Assembly (NCBI RefSeq): GCF_014274465.1
Contig: NZ_CP060394.1
Location: 620,001-684,000 of the forward strand
Source of the DNA: Alloacidobacterium dinghuense
Lineage (GTDB): Bacteria; Acidobacteriota; Terriglobia; Terriglobales; Acidobacteriaceae
Length of the DNA stretch: 64,000 bases
Reading direction: 5' to 3'
In this document: positions 25,487 to 34,890 of the stretch, in pieces
Position numbering within the stretch: position 1 is the first letter of the stretch
How the letters are laid out: the number at the start of each line of letters is the position of its first letter
Position numbers and translations under genes: made by a program
The notes under the pieces: generated by a model
Told to the model about the DNA's origin: nothing
The model's database searches: none
Seen by the model: the letters and a program-made list of their open reading frames with translations, nothing else

Positions 25487-25798
25487 TTGAATTTCAAAGG
25501 AACACTGCCCACCTTGATTCTGGAAGCTCTACAGCAGGAGCCGAGCCACGGATACCGTATTGCGCAGCAGATCAAAGAGCGCTCGCAGGGGGTGCTCGAT
25601 TTCAAGGAAGGCACGCTCTATCCTGCGCTGCACAAACTCGAGAATGAAGGTCAGGTGGAGTCCTATGATGCGGTGGAAAGCGGGAGACAGCGGCGCTATT
25701 ACCGCATCACAAAAACCGGACGCAAGACGCTGGCAAAGGATCGCGCGGAATGGCACGAACTTTCGCGAGCGGTGACTGCGATTCTGGGGGAGGCGTAG
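25487..25798 (+). CDS. PadR family transcriptional regulator
   Basis: A 103-aa winged-helix protein: LPTLILEALQQEPSHGYRIA (helices 1-2), the wing region EGTLYPALHKLENEGQVES, and RRYYRITKTGRKTL. There is only the PadR domain plus a short dimer helix, as in PadR subfamily 2. TTG 25487 is the start, with GAGG 6 bases upstream. It forms an operon with the permease-prefix membrane protein that follows after 3 bp and probably represses its own promoter through the palindrome at 25459-25474. Confidence 0.93.
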   Translation: MNFKGTLPTLILEALQQEPSHGYRIAQQIKERSQGVLDFKEGTLYPALHKLENEGQVESYDAVESGRQRRYYRITKTGRKTLAKDRAEWHELSRAVTAILGEA

Positions 25799-25801
25799 GC
25801 G

Positions 25802-26437
25802 ATGACCGCACTGGAAAACTGGTTGCAACAGGCTACTCGGCGTTTATCGAAGGAGTCGGCAGCTCAGGTCTGCGTTGAGATTCGGGAGCACTATGAATCG
25901 GCGCGCGAGGCTGCCATGGCCCGAGGCGCAACTGCTGAGCAAGCAGAGGTGTCGGCGATGACTGCGCTGGGTGACGCGAAGAGCGCGAATTGCGAGTACC
26001 GCCGCGTTCTGCTGACGAGGGAAGAAGCGCGGGTTCTGCGCGAGGGAAATTGGGAAGGGCGGGTAGTTTGCTCGAGCCCCTTGCTGAAATACCTCCTTTT
26101 TGTCGTGCCTCCGCTTGCATTGGTTGCAACTGGGGTGCTTTTCCTGAGCGGTTCGCATGGAATGGCGCGAGTGGCGCTTGCTTTTGCATTGATCACCGGC
26201 ACCCTGTTCGCAGCGCGCTTTATGCCGATCTATACTCCTGCGCGCGGACGCGTTTTCCGCTGCGTGAAATGGGCGGTGTTTGCCGGCGCGCTTGGGCTGA
26301 TTCTCGGCGCGGATACGCTCAAACTGTCCTGGTTGCTGATCCCCTCCTTGTTTCCTGTGGTCTGGGTGGAATGGCAGCGGGTTTCCATTCGGCGAAAATT
26401 GCCTGTCGCCCGTTGGCCGAAGCAGTTGTATTTCTAA
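25802..26437 (+). CDS. HAAS/permease-prefix domain membrane protein
   Basis: A 211-aa protein. Its N-terminal 75 residues (MTALENWLQQATRRLSKESA, then VCVEIREHYESAREAAMARG and SAMTALGDAKSANCEYRR) form the helical HAAS-like prefix found with PadR regulators. Four hydrophobic spans follow (about residues 97-117, 120-138, 152-172, 175-190). HAAS-type proteins work as small PadR-linked membrane sensors or anti-factors. No catalytic residues are visible. Confidence 0.8.
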   Translation: MTALENWLQQATRRLSKESAAQVCVEIREHYESAREAAMARGATAEQAEVSAMTALGDAKSANCEYRRVLLTREEARVLREGNWEGRVVCSSPLLKYLLFVVPPLALVATGVLFLSGSHGMARVALAFALITGTLFAARFMPIYTPARGRVFRCVKWAVFAGALGLILGADTLKLSWLLIPSLFPVVWVEWQRVSIRRKLPVARWPKQLYF

Positions 26438-26853
26438 TCCTTATCTATTCAGGCATCCCGGCTTTGTCCTGAGGCCGGCGTACTGACTCATCTCAGCCTC
26501 TCTTCGTGTTATTCCGGTCAAAATTCGCAGCTTTGAGTCTGCGCTGCTGCCCCTGTTTTGTTCGTTAGCGGTGGCATAGCGTCGCCCGAATAGGTCTTTG
26601 GAATCCAAATAGATAACTATTCGTGACCTCCGTAATGCTTGCGAGGTGTTTGAGCGGAGGCCTATACTCGGTGAGTTTGGCCGGATGTGCGTCTTTCACT
26701 GTCATTGCGGGTCAAACATTTAGGGAAGACAGCCGGAGATAACCGGCTTCGGCGTGTCTGAAATGGTTCGTGCGGCGTTGACACAATGCTACCGGGCAAG
26801 TTGGAGAATCCGGTCGGGACGGTAAGGCGTTCCAAGGGAGAGATAGATTTCGT
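26438..26853. other. Intergenic region upstream of glutamate dehydrogenase
   Basis: 416 bp with no gene. A TTGACA at 26778-26783 may be a -35 element for the dehydrogenase, but no good -10 stands at the right spacing. A short inverted repeat, AGCCGG/CCGGCT, lies near 26731-26748. Confidence 0.4.
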
Positions 26854-28119
26854 ATGGCTACCATTACGCTCGAGCAGGAGATTAATCCATGGGAAGCACA
26901 GGCTGCTCGATTTGATTTTGCTGCCCGCAAGCTGAACCTCGATGAGGGTCTATGGCGCGTGCTGCGGCACCCCTCGCGCGAAATTATCGTGCATTTTCCC
27001 GTAACGATGGATGACGGACGAATTGAGATGTTTACCGGCTTTCGTGTGCTGCACTCGCAGGCGCGTGGGCCCGGCAAGGGCGGTATTCGCTATTCGCCCG
27101 ATGTGACGCTCGATGAAGTGCGCGCGCTGGCCAGCTGGATGACGTGGAAGTGCGCGGTGGTGAATATTCCGTTCGGCGGCGCGAAGGGCGGTGTGATCTG
27201 CGACCCGAAGCGGATGTCAATTGGCGAAGTGGAACGCATGACACGCCGCTACACTGCGGAGATTATCGAGTTCATTGGTCCGGAAAAGGACGTTCCCGCG
27301 CCCGACATGGGCACCAACGAGCAGACGATGGCCTGGATCATGGATACCTACTCTATGCATCAGCGCCAGACTGTGACGAGCGTGGTGACGGGCAAGCCGG
27401 TGAACATCGGCGGGTCGCGCGGGCGGCGCGAAGCCACGGGACGCGGTGTACGGGTGATGTGCGATGAAGCACTGAAGTATCTGCAGATGCCGGTGAACGG
27501 CTGCCGCGTGATTATTCAGGGCTTCGGCAACGTGGGCTCCAACGCCGCTAACCTGATGCGCGAGAGGGGCTACAAGATTATCGGCATCGCAGAGTACGAC
27601 GGCGGGCTCTACAACCCAAATGGCATCGACATCTGCTCTCTGCTAGAGCATCGCCAGCGCAATGGTACGGTGCTTGGATTCAAGGGCGCAGAGCCAGCGG
27701 ACTCGCTCGATCTGCTGACGACTGACTGCGAGATCCTGATTCCGGCCGCGACGGAGAACGTCATTACCAGCCGCAATGCGGAACGCATCAAGGCTCGCAT
27801 CATCTGCGAAGGCGCGAATGGTCCGACGACGGCTGTCGCCGACGAGATTCTGGCGGACAAAAAGGTATTTATCATTCCGGACATCCTGGCGAACTCCGGT
27901 GGTGTTACCGCTTCATATTTCGAGTGGGTACAAGACCGTCAGGGCTACTTCTGGAAAGAATCGGTTGTGAACGAGCAACTGGAGAGCATTCTGGCGGAGA
28001 GCTTTGACGATGTGGTTCGCTACTCGGATGCGCATGGAGTGAACAATCGCATTGCCGCATACATGCTGGCGATTGATCGCGTGGCGTTCACGATCAAGCA
28101 GCGTGGAATTTACGCATAA
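26854..28119 (+). CDS. gdhA: Glutamate dehydrogenase (Glu/Leu/Phe/Val family)
   Basis: A 421-aa NAD(P)-dependent enzyme interconverting glutamate and 2-oxoglutarate plus ammonia. The substrate site PFGGAKGGV is at residues 106-114 with catalytic Lys111, and [10 protein letters not shown] lies at 75-84. The Rossmann motif GFGNVG is at 223-228. Length is normal for the hexameric small-subunit class. It is followed by a strong terminator, so it is a monocistronic unit. Cofactor preference cannot be judged. Confidence 0.93.
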   Translation: MATITLEQEINPWEAQAARFDFAARKLNLDEGLWRVLRHPSREIIVHFPVTMDDGRIEMFTGFRVLHSQARGPGKGGIRYSPDVTLDEVRALASWMTWKCAVVNIPFGGAKGGVICDPKRMSIGEVERMTRRYTAEIIEFIGPEKDVPAPDMGTNEQTMAWIMDTYSMHQRQTVTSVVTGKPVNIGGSRGRREATGRGVRVMCDEALKYLQMPVNGCRVIIQGFGNVGSNAANLMRERGYKIIGIAEYDGGLYNPNGIDICSLLEHRQRNGTVLGFKGAEPADSLDLLTTDCEILIPAATENVITSRNAERIKARIICEGANGPTTAVADEILADKKVFIIPDILANSGGVTASYFEWVQDRQGYFWKESVVNEQLESILAESFDDVVRYSDAHGVNNRIAAYMLAIDRVAFTIKQRGIYA

Positions 28120-28137
28120 GCAGGTCTTTGCCCAATG

Positions 28138-28171
28138 AAAGAAGGACGAGTTTTTGCCCGTCCTTCTTTTT
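28138..28171. terminator. Bidirectional intrinsic terminator after gdhA
   Basis: Arms AAAGAAGGACG and CGTCCTTCTTT with a 10-base loop, followed by TTTTT. The A-rich left arm makes it usable from the minus strand as well. Confidence 0.9.
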
Positions 28172-28245
28172 GTTGAGCGAAGAAAGTGAAAGCAGATCCT
28201 TCCGCTTCGTTCCTCAGCGTCAGGATGACAATGCCTTGGCGATGT

Positions 28246-30133
28246 CTATTCCATGCGCAGTGCCTGTAATGGATCGAGGCGTGAAGCGCGCCAGGCGGGA
28301 ATCGCACAGGCAGTTGCGGCTACGAGCAGGAGCAGCATGGCGACTGCTGTGAAGATCGTCCAGTCGAGAGGCTGAGCTCCATAGAGCATGTTGCGGATGA
28401 GTTGCACGGTGAAGCCACTGCCGGTCAATCCGAGAACAAGGCCGATCCATGCTGGCGTCAGGCCGTCGAATAACAACAAGCGCACGACTGAGCTGCGTTG
28501 CGCGCCGAGTGCGATGCGGATTCCAATCTCGCTGGTGCGCTGGGTAGCCAGATACGAGAGCACCCCATACAAGCCAACCGCAGCAAGCAGCAATGCGATG
28601 ATGGCGAACGCCAGCACGAGCGTCGAGGTGAAGTTGGCGTCGAGTGTGGATTTGCCAATGGATTGCTCCATGGTCAGCACATCGGAGACGGGAAGATTCG
28701 GGTCGAGCTGCGCCAACACCTTTTGAATAGGGAGCGCCAGTCCTGTGACATCCTGATCGGAGCGGACAGCGATCGACGACCACCACCATGGGCCGGAAAG
28801 AATGGGGAAGTACACCGTCGGGCCTGTTGGCTCCGTAAGGCTCCAAAGCGTGTCACCGACAACGCCGACGACTTCAAAGTCGGCATCTCCCCAAATGTTG
28901 GCGCGGATATGTTTGCCCAGTGGATTTTCGTTCGGGAAATACTGGCGTGCCAGGGACTGGTTGATGATCACACTTGATTGACCTGCCTTCAGCCTTTCGC
29001 GGTCTTCAAAAGCGCGCCCGCTCAATACCGGAATCCTGATCGCCTGAAAATAGCCCGGATCGACAGCGCGGAGCATCGCATTCAGGCCAACCTGAGTTCC
29101 GGCTGGGTATTCGAGGATGGAAAAGCTTGCGTCGCCGCCATAGCCCTGACCGGGCAGTGTAGTGGCGAGCCCTGCGGCTTTCACTCCGGGTATCGCATGC
29201 AACCGATCGAGAAGCTCTGAAAAGAAGGCGCTCTTCTTGGCATAGGTGTCGTATTGCACGTCTGACAGCGAGAACCGCATGGTAAGCACATTGCGTGTTT
29301 CGCAGCCGATGTCGAGCGAGCGCAATTTCTGGTAGCTCTTCAGCAATAGGCCTGCGGTTGTGAGCAGCACGACCGTGAACCCTACTTCGATCGTGAGCAG
29401 AATCTTTCTCAGCAAAGCGGTGGATGAGCCTGAACTGTTTGTGCGGGATGACTCCTGGAGCGATTCAAACAGCGGCCCGCGCAGGAACGAAAAGCCCGGA
29501 ACCAGACCTGCAAGCATGCCGCCGAGTGCTATCATGCCCAGTCCAAAAAGAAGGATCGCGCCGTCGAAATGGACCGTGTCCACGCGGGCCAGGTCAGGAC
29601 GCGTATGGATGAGCCATTGTGTCCCAAGCCATGCCAGGGGAAGACCGAGAGCGCCAGCGGCGATGGCGAGTACCAGGCTTTCCGTCATCTGCTCGCGCAA
29701 CAACCGCATGCGGCTGCCACCGAGCGAAGCACGTATGGAAATTTCCTTTCGGCGAGAGGCCGATCGGGCCACCAACAGATTGGCTACGTTGAGGCAGGCA
29801 ATCAGTAACACACACGTCGTTGCCGCGAGCAGGATGTAGAGCTGTGTCTTCGCATCATGCACCACGCCATAAGGTGCGGGTGGAGTAGCGGAAGTCGCGC
29901 CAGAAGTCATCGAAGAAATGCAAGGTGTTAAATTCCCACTCTTCTTCTCGCACTCGTCGCGGGCTGCCGAACTTGTCGCGGGCTGCCGAACTTGAGGTAC
30001 GCTTGACGGCGGGCTTCTTCCGGGAGAGACCGCGAGCGATGTTCTCATCGATTTCGAGGACAATGTGCGCTTCGATTTCCAGCGCGAATTCGGCGTCGCG
30101 CCCGCGCCGTGTGAAAAATTTCCCGATGTTCAC
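28246..30133 (-). pseudogene. ADOP-type FtsX/MacB-like permease, degraded
   Basis: The 5' part (30133 to about 29860) encodes the permease prefix MNIGKFFTRRGRDAEFALEI and ends YSTRTLWRGA with a stop. The remaining reading frame, shifted by one base, continues directly at PYGVVHDAKTQLYILLAATT in the first FtsX membrane core and runs on through the second periplasmic and FtsX domain to QALRME. About 300 residues normally between these parts (first transmembrane helix and periplasmic domain) are missing. The prefix itself has a one-base deletion and a 19-bp tandem duplication near 29956-29993 that together restore the frame. It cannot make a normal permease. Confidence 0.85.
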
Positions 30134-30145
30134 AGTCTTTCTCCC

Positions 30146-30496
30146 CTAGTCGAGGCTTTCGCCCATTACGCGCCCGATCGCTTCGACGATCTGACGCCAG
30201 CGGCCCGCTTCAGCTACCAGCTGTTTCCGGCCTGCAGCCGTCAGCTGGTAGAACTTCGCTTTGCGATTGTTCTCGCTTGCACCCCAGTAGGAAGAAACCC
30301 AGCGGCGATCTTCAAGGCGATGAAGGGCTGGATAGAGTGAACCTTGCTCCACGTCGAGCACATTCTCCGATGTGTGCTCGATGACGTGGGCTATGGTGTG
30401 ACCGTGGGCGGGCCCCATGACCAGCGTGCGCAGGATCAGCATGTCGAGCGTGCCCTTCAGCATGTCGACGTCTGTCGGCTTTTTTGTTCCATCCAT
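30146..30496 (-). CDS. PadR family transcriptional regulator (ADOP-linked)
   Basis: A 116-aa winged-helix protein with MLKGTLDMLILRTLVMGPAH at the start of the fold, GSLYPALHRLEDRRWVSS as the wing and KAKFYQLTAAGRKQL at the end. PadR genes placed 12 bp upstream of an ADOP permease normally repress it. Here the regulator is intact while its target is broken. Two 18-bp direct repeats lie upstream at 30516-30565. An internal ATG at residue 12 could also serve as start. Confidence 0.9.
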   Translation of the reverse strand: MDGTKKPTDVDMLKGTLDMLILRTLVMGPAHGHTIAHVIEHTSENVLDVEQGSLYPALHRLEDRRWVSSYWGASENNRKAKFYQLTAAGRKQLVAEAGRWRQIVEAIGRVMGESLD

Positions 30497-30515
30497 GATT
30501 CGCGGTTCATCCTCT

Positions 30516-30565
30516 CCACTCGAATTTCTATGGAAGAAGACTATACACCACTCGAAGTTCTATGG
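30516..30565 (-). promoter_or_regulatory. Direct 18-bp repeats upstream of padR
   Basis: CCACTCGAATTTCTATGG at 30516-30533 and CCACTCGAAGTTCTATGG at 30548-30565 (17 of 18 identical), 32 bp apart, about three helical turns, so both copies face the same side of the DNA. A likely operator for the PadR protein. Confidence 0.6.
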
Positions 30566-30693
30566 GAAAGGGTTTTGGGGCAGGGCCGTAGACGGGGTCC
30601 GGGGTCATGGGACTTTGCATCTCGGTCAAAAAGTCTCTCGAAAGAATTTCTGAGACAAACCACCTGCGGTATGCTTTCTTAGCGAGGGAGATC

Positions 30694-31449
30694 ATGCCTA
30701 AGGGTGGGTTGCGAATCGCATTCTTCTGCATGCTGGTTGTTTCAACCGTTTCTGTCTGCTATGCGCAGGCGACGGCTACTATGCCGCCCGATTATCGCGG
30801 TGTTTCGGTGCGTATTCCCGGCGTCTTTGTCACGCCGGTTCCTGATGCGCCATTTTCTGCCACCGTCGAGATTGTTTCCAAGCAGAAGCTGGAGGCTGGC
30901 TCCTTCAATATCCGAACTACGACAAACCACGTAGCCCGCGATGCAGCGGGACGCATCTACAACGAGCGCAGGCAACTGGTTTCAACGTCTTTCAAGGGCG
31001 ATCCAATCCTGCTGTCAGCGCATATCTATGATCCGGCAACGCGCACGAGTACGTATCTTGATCCATTCAGCCATCTGGCGAGACAAAGTGTCCTGCGGCA
31101 GCCGCAAACAACGGCAGCGCGGATTCCAGTTCTGGGGCCGCATGCGGGGGCTGCCCTGACTACAGAGCAGGATCTTGGCGAGCAGACGATTGGAACGACG
31201 CTATTGCGCGGCACCAAGAAGGTCTGGACGGTTCCGGCCACGGCGAGCGGCACGGGAAAGGCGGTCGAGATTGTCGATCAATATTGGTATTCGCCGGAAC
31301 TCTCGGTATATCTGATTGTCCAGCATGACGATCCGCGAACCGGTGAACAGATTGTTGCCGTAAAGGATGTGAGCCGGGGAGTGACGGATGAGTCGCTTTT
31401 TGCCGTTCCATCGCGGTATCGTGTCGTGGACGAGACTCCGGAACCATAA
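30694..31449 (+). CDS. Secreted protein of unknown function
   Basis: A 251-aa protein with a clear signal peptide (residues 1-25, IAFFCMLVVSTVSVCYAQ). The mature part is beta-rich and hydrophilic, with TVEIVSKQKLEAGSFNIRTT and a C-terminal LSVYLIVQHDDPRTGEQIVA that recalls periplasmic lipoprotein-localisation-like folds. No catalytic motif. ATG 30694 has GAGG 6 bases upstream; a longer frame to 30607 would put 29 residues before the signal. Single gene. Confidence 0.8.
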   Translation: MPKGGLRIAFFCMLVVSTVSVCYAQATATMPPDYRGVSVRIPGVFVTPVPDAPFSATVEIVSKQKLEAGSFNIRTTTNHVARDAAGRIYNERRQLVSTSFKGDPILLSAHIYDPATRTSTYLDPFSHLARQSVLRQPQTTAARIPVLGPHAGAALTTEQDLGEQTIGTTLLRGTKKVWTVPATASGTGKAVEIVDQYWYSPELSVYLIVQHDDPRTGEQIVAVKDVSRGVTDESLFAVPSRYRVVDETPEP

Positions 31450-31536
31450 CACTTTGCTGAGGGAGCGGTCCTCGCTTGCAGTACGCGAGGTGGTGCATAA
31501 TGGCTAGGTAAAGCCTTTCTCGCCCGGCTGTCCATT

Positions 31537-32187
31537 GTGAACCTTCCCAACTCCATCACGATGTGCCGTATCTTCAGCGTTCCGCTCCTGATCTGGATGC
31601 TTTCGCCGTATTTTCCATTGCGGGGGCCGAATGGCGAGCAGGAGCTGTTTACCTCCATCTTCTTCATTCTGGTATCCATTTCTGACGGAGTAGACGGCTA
31701 CCTGGCGCGGCGGCGCGGGCAGATTACGACGATTGGCATGCTGCTCGATCCACTGGCCGACAAGCTGTTGATTACGGCCGCCTTTATCTGTTTAGTTCAA
31801 TATTGTCCCGACATTGTGAAGCCGTGGATTGCTGTGCTGGTCATCGGGCGCGAGTTCCTGGTGACCGGCTTGCGGAGCATCGCCAGCACCGAGGGGTTCA
31901 CGATCGAGGCCAGCGACATCGGCAAGTTGAAGACCGTGATACAGATCGTCGCAGTTGTCGCGGTGATTCTGGCGCATCGCTGGGATGCATGGCATTTTGG
32001 CTGGTTCATCATGCCAGTGCGCCCAGTGGCGGTAACGGCGGTCTATTTTATGGCGCTGGTTTCGACGATCTCGGCTGTGGATTATTTCGTGGCGTTCTGG
32101 CGGAAGATCGATCGCGCCACGGCCAGCCGGCGCAAGCGAGACAATGATTTTGTACTTAGCCGTAAAAAGAAGAATATTCCCGCTTAG
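31537..32187 (+). CDS. pgsA: CDP-diacylglycerol-glycerol-3-phosphate 3-phosphatidyltransferase
   Basis: A 216-aa membrane enzyme that makes phosphatidylglycerol phosphate, the committed step to phosphatidylglycerol and cardiolipin. The CDP-alcohol phosphotransferase motif is complete: D50-G-V-D53-G-Y-L-A57-R58, Gly67, Asp71 and Asp75. About five membrane spans. It starts with GTG 31537. The closely related pssA product lacks the same N-terminal NLPNSITMCRI block, which favours PgsA. Confidence 0.93.
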   Translation: MNLPNSITMCRIFSVPLLIWMLSPYFPLRGPNGEQELFTSIFFILVSISDGVDGYLARRRGQITTIGMLLDPLADKLLITAAFICLVQYCPDIVKPWIAVLVIGREFLVTGLRSIASTEGFTIEASDIGKLKTVIQIVAVVAVILAHRWDAWHFGWFIMPVRPVAVTAVYFMALVSTISAVDYFVAFWRKIDRATASRRKRDNDFVLSRKKKNIPA

Positions 32188-32355
32188 GGCGGCATTTAGC
32201 CCAACGAAATGCAAGGCGATATCGCTAAACGACTGAATTGGACTTTGGGCTTTTCGGTAAACAATTTTGCGGCTCATTCGTCTTTAGTGAATAGAGGCTG
32301 TGCGGATGTTCTGCCATAGAATCGCTCCGCTGCATCCTCTTGCTCCAGAAGAGAG

Positions 32356-32388
32356 AAGCCCCGGTGGTTCGTGGGTCCGCCGGGGCTT
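32356..32388 (+). terminator. Hairpin terminator downstream of pgsA
   Basis: A 12-bp stem (AAGCCCCGGTGG and CCGCCGGGGCTT, one GU pair) with a 9-base loop, followed by TACTTCTTG. It separates pgsA from the next gene. Confidence 0.7.
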
Positions 32389-32456
32389 TACTTCTTGCTT
32401 GCCTCTTATTGTCTCGGCGCAGAATGCGCCGTTGGTCTAAGAGCTATACTTCTGCG

Positions 32457-32759
32457 ATGGTCAAGACATTCGATTGGCAGAAGGGAAAGCTCTATCTTGG
32501 GTCGGGACCGGCCGACCCGGCCGTTTCCGTCATGTTCGATCTGAAGATCGAGCATGAGCCTGAGACAGAGGTTGAAACGGCCGAAGGACGTCTCCGCGTT
32601 GTGGATGAGGCATTTTCCGGGGAGCCATTGGTGATGATTGAGCAGACAGCGCCTTTAAGGCTGGAGAGCGATCAGGTGAAGGCCAGAGTCACTTTTAAAA
32701 CCATGAGCCTGAAGACCGGCGAATACACCTTTGTCTGTTCGGGTCCGGTGCAATATTGA
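32457..32759 (+). CDS. Small beta-rich protein of unknown function
   Basis: A 100-aa protein starting MVKTFDWQKGKLYLGSGPAD, with a run of short strands (VSVMFDLKIEHEPETEVETA, EGRLRVVDEAFSGEPLVM) and ending GEYTFVCSGPVQY. No signal peptide and no known domain recognised. The start is weakly supported, with AAGAGC upstream. It is placed between two strong terminators, which suggests its own promoter in the 32389-32456 gap. Confidence 0.6.
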   Translation: MVKTFDWQKGKLYLGSGPADPAVSVMFDLKIEHEPETEVETAEGRLRVVDEAFSGEPLVMIEQTAPLRLESDQVKARVTFKTMSLKTGEYTFVCSGPVQY

Positions 32760-32800
32760 ATCGTTTCGATATCGCAGCCCAGCTGACGACCCCCTTGGAC

Positions 32801-32841
32801 AAAAGAAGAGGCCAGCGGTTGGACCGCTGGCCTCTTCTTTT
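32801..32841. terminator. Strong bidirectional terminator between convergent genes
   Basis: A 19-bp perfect stem (left arm AAAAGAAGAGGCCAGCGGT, right arm its complement) with a TGG loop. A and T runs at the ends serve both strands. Confidence 0.93.
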
Positions 32842-32885
32842 AAGACCGGCGAGATTAAACGTGGGTCTGCCGGATATTTGCTGAT

Positions 32886-33662
32886 TTAAGCCTGTGCGAC
32901 CGGAGCTGCGTGATGGGCATTCCCATGACGCGTGGTGAGCCGGTGAACAAAGTGGTAGGGCGGCCAAGGACCAGAAAGCTGCATCTGGCAGTCCTTCATT
33001 ATCTGGCTCGCGCTTGAATATTTATTTTGATAGCGTTCCACACATTTGTTGTCGATCAGGTGGGCGATATCGAGGAGCATCTTTCCGGAATCGGTGCGGC
33101 GGCAGCTGACTTCTTCCGCCAGCGGCGAAAACATCCGGTGCATCTGAACAGAAACGGCACGGGCTTTCGTCTGGCGTTCGCGTTGGCGAGTAGCGTTTTC
33201 CCGAAGCTGCGCGAGGTATTCTTTGCCCGTCCCGGGATTTCCATGAGTGTGAAGAGAATAAGCGTGCAGTTGTTCCCGGCAGCAGTCGTCAAGCAGCACC
33301 TTCAGGTGCATCTCGGCCTTGCCGCGCAGGCGGTCAATATTGGTTAGGAATTGGCGCTGGTTGGAGCGGACCGAGCGGCGAAGGCTTTCGTCGTCCGTGA
33401 AAACGGTTCCAAAACGAAACGGCAGAACTGTGGAGCTTTTGAAGCAGTCTGCGATGACTCGGGCGTGTTCGACGGCTGCCCGATCGTTCAAGTTATCTTC
33501 GGGGGAATGTTCGCTGACGATAACGGCTAAATCACTGGCGGGGTAGAGGAAAACCTGGTTTCCTGCTATGCCCGACACCGTTTCCATAGGAATGGGTTTG
33601 CGGTGGCGAAGCAGTTCAGGGAAGGCTTGTTTCTCGGCAATGCAGTAGGCATACCATGCCAT
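32886..33662 (-). CDS. GvpL/GvpF family gas vesicle protein, orphan
   Basis: A 258-aa protein of the GvpL/F family. It opens with WYAYCIAEKQ, has VSEHSPEDNLNDRAAVEHAR and STVLPFRFGTVF in the first half, and the LRGKAEMHLKVLL and GNPGTGKEYLAQL blocks that mark the second domain. In gas-vesicle producers these minor proteins bind GvpA during assembly. No gvpA, gvpN or other gvp gene is seen in the window, so either the cluster is elsewhere or this is an orphan with another role. Eight or more bases of terminator lie at its 3' side. Confidence 0.88.
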   Translation of the reverse strand: MAWYAYCIAEKQAFPELLRHRKPIPMETVSGIAGNQVFLYPASDLAVIVSEHSPEDNLNDRAAVEHARVIADCFKSSTVLPFRFGTVFTDDESLRRSVRSNQRQFLTNIDRLRGKAEMHLKVLLDDCCREQLHAYSLHTHGNPGTGKEYLAQLRENATRQRERQTKARAVSVQMHRMFSPLAEEVSCRRTDSGKMLLDIAHLIDNKCVERYQNKYSSASQIMKDCQMQLSGPWPPYHFVHRLTTRHGNAHHAAPVAQA

Positions 33663-34143
33663 AGAGAATCTCTCCGTATGCTGGCACTTTTAACTGGATT
33701 ACATCGGTATCTTCTTGGAACGACTGCATGTTTCGCTCTGGCGTGTCCGTTTTGCCACGAACTACTCCGAACTGACACGTATCCTAGTCCCTCGAAGTAT
33801 CAGCTGGCAAATATTTGTTTAGATCCGGTGGAAACGTGAGCGCGTGAAAGTGATTTCGCATTCGCCATATCAAAATTGCATTCATAATACGAACAAGACA
33901 TTAACCAAACGAAGAACAGGACTTTCAGATGGTTCCGTTAGTCCAAGAATCGCCGAGGGAAGATGGGCGATCGAACCGGACGCTGCCAAATTGCGATCCG
34001 TGAAATGCTGCGTGCGCTGCGCATTCTGGCTGTTCTGAGTGGGTTGGCTGGAAGGTTGAGCACTCAGGCTCCAAGCGCGGGAACACCACCGGCTAGCACT
34101 CCGGCCCGTGCGACCGCCTAACGTCTGCCTTCTGAAGGTGAGT
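33663..34143. other. Intergenic stretch, no supported gene
   Basis: 481 bp between two minus-strand genes. A 64-codon plus frame at 33844-34038 has no ribosome site and no recognisable sequence. A near-inverted GTGCTCACG-like pair near 34055-34095 is too weak to call. Confidence 0.4.
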
Positions 34144-34890
34144 CTAGAAGCGGCAGGAGCGCAGGAACTTTGCGCGGTCGGTGGCGCGTTCGATTTCCTG
34201 GGAGACTTTTCCGCAGAGTTCTTCTACAGACGTGCAGCGCTTCGCGGCCTTTTTCACAATCACGTCGGAGATTGGACCGATATACGTGGCGAGTTCTTTC
34301 GTGATGCGTTCGATGTCTTGTGTGCCGATTCTCTGGATTCCGACTTCAGTGTTGACAGTGTGAGGACCAGAGGGAGACGGAGAGACAACTTGAGGCGCAG
34401 CTTCAGCGCGCGCAGGCTGGGGAGCCGGCGTGTCCATATACGGGTGCAGTGCGCGAATCAACACCTGTACATCCGACTTCCAGCGTGCGTGGGTTAATTC
34501 CACGGCGTTCCTGTAATGCAGTTCTTTGAGGTCATCGGGAAGTTGGTCGGCGTGCGGCATCTTCGCTCCGCGTACCAGGACTGGAATCACCGGAATATCG
34601 CGACGCAGAGCCGAAGCCAGTTCGATGCGGACAAAGTCATTCGCATTCTCAAGCCGGCGGCTTCCCTGACTGTCCTTTGAATCGAGCCAGTCGCGTCCAA
34701 TCAGCGCGAGCAGTACATTGCAATTCGCTACACTCTGGTCGATGGCCTTGCGAAAATCGCGGCCGGGCTCGATGGCTGCTACGTCCATAAACACCGAATC
34801 ACGGCTGAAGTGAGAGGTGAGGTCATCGAACAACCGGCCAGCTTCGCCTTCGGAGTCGTCTCGCCGGTAATTAATAAAGATGGAACGCAG
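34144..34890 (-). CDS. TIR domain protein with C-terminal helical domain; CTG start
   Basis: 248 aa if read from CTG 34890: (M)RSIFINYRRDDSEGEAG opens a TIR domain, and GGGAGG at 34902-34897 lies 6 bases upstream. No ATG, GTG or TTG lies in that place; TTG 34833 would cut off the first strand and the RRDD loop. The TIR part (1-135) has FMDVAAIEPGRDF (BB region) and the putative NADase Glu90 in NDFVRIELASAL, then IPVIPVLVRGAKMP. After a Pro-rich linker comes a helical domain (about 185-245) with YIGPISDVIVKKAAKR and a final RAKFLRSC, seen also at the ends of other signalling proteins. A role in NAD-based defence or signalling is possible. Confidence 0.8.
   Translation of the reverse strand: MRSIFINYRRDDSEGEAGRLFDDLTSHFSRDSVFMDVAAIEPGRDFRKAIDQSVANCNVLLALIGRDWLDSKDSQGSRRLENANDFVRIELASALRRDIPVIPVLVRGAKMPHADQLPDDLKELHYRNAVELTHARWKSDVQVLIRALHPYMDTPAPQPARAEAAPQVVSPSPSGPHTVNTEVGIQRIGTQDIERITKELATYIGPISDVIVKKAAKRCTSVEELCGKVSQEIERATDRAKFLRSCRF

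Noticed and set aside
29855-30133. Stand-alone 92-aa protein
   Set aside because: It is the prefix domain of the degraded ADOP permease, not an independent gene.
33844-34038. 64-codon plus frame in a gene-poor gap
   Set aside because: No ribosome site or similarity; too short to accept on length alone.
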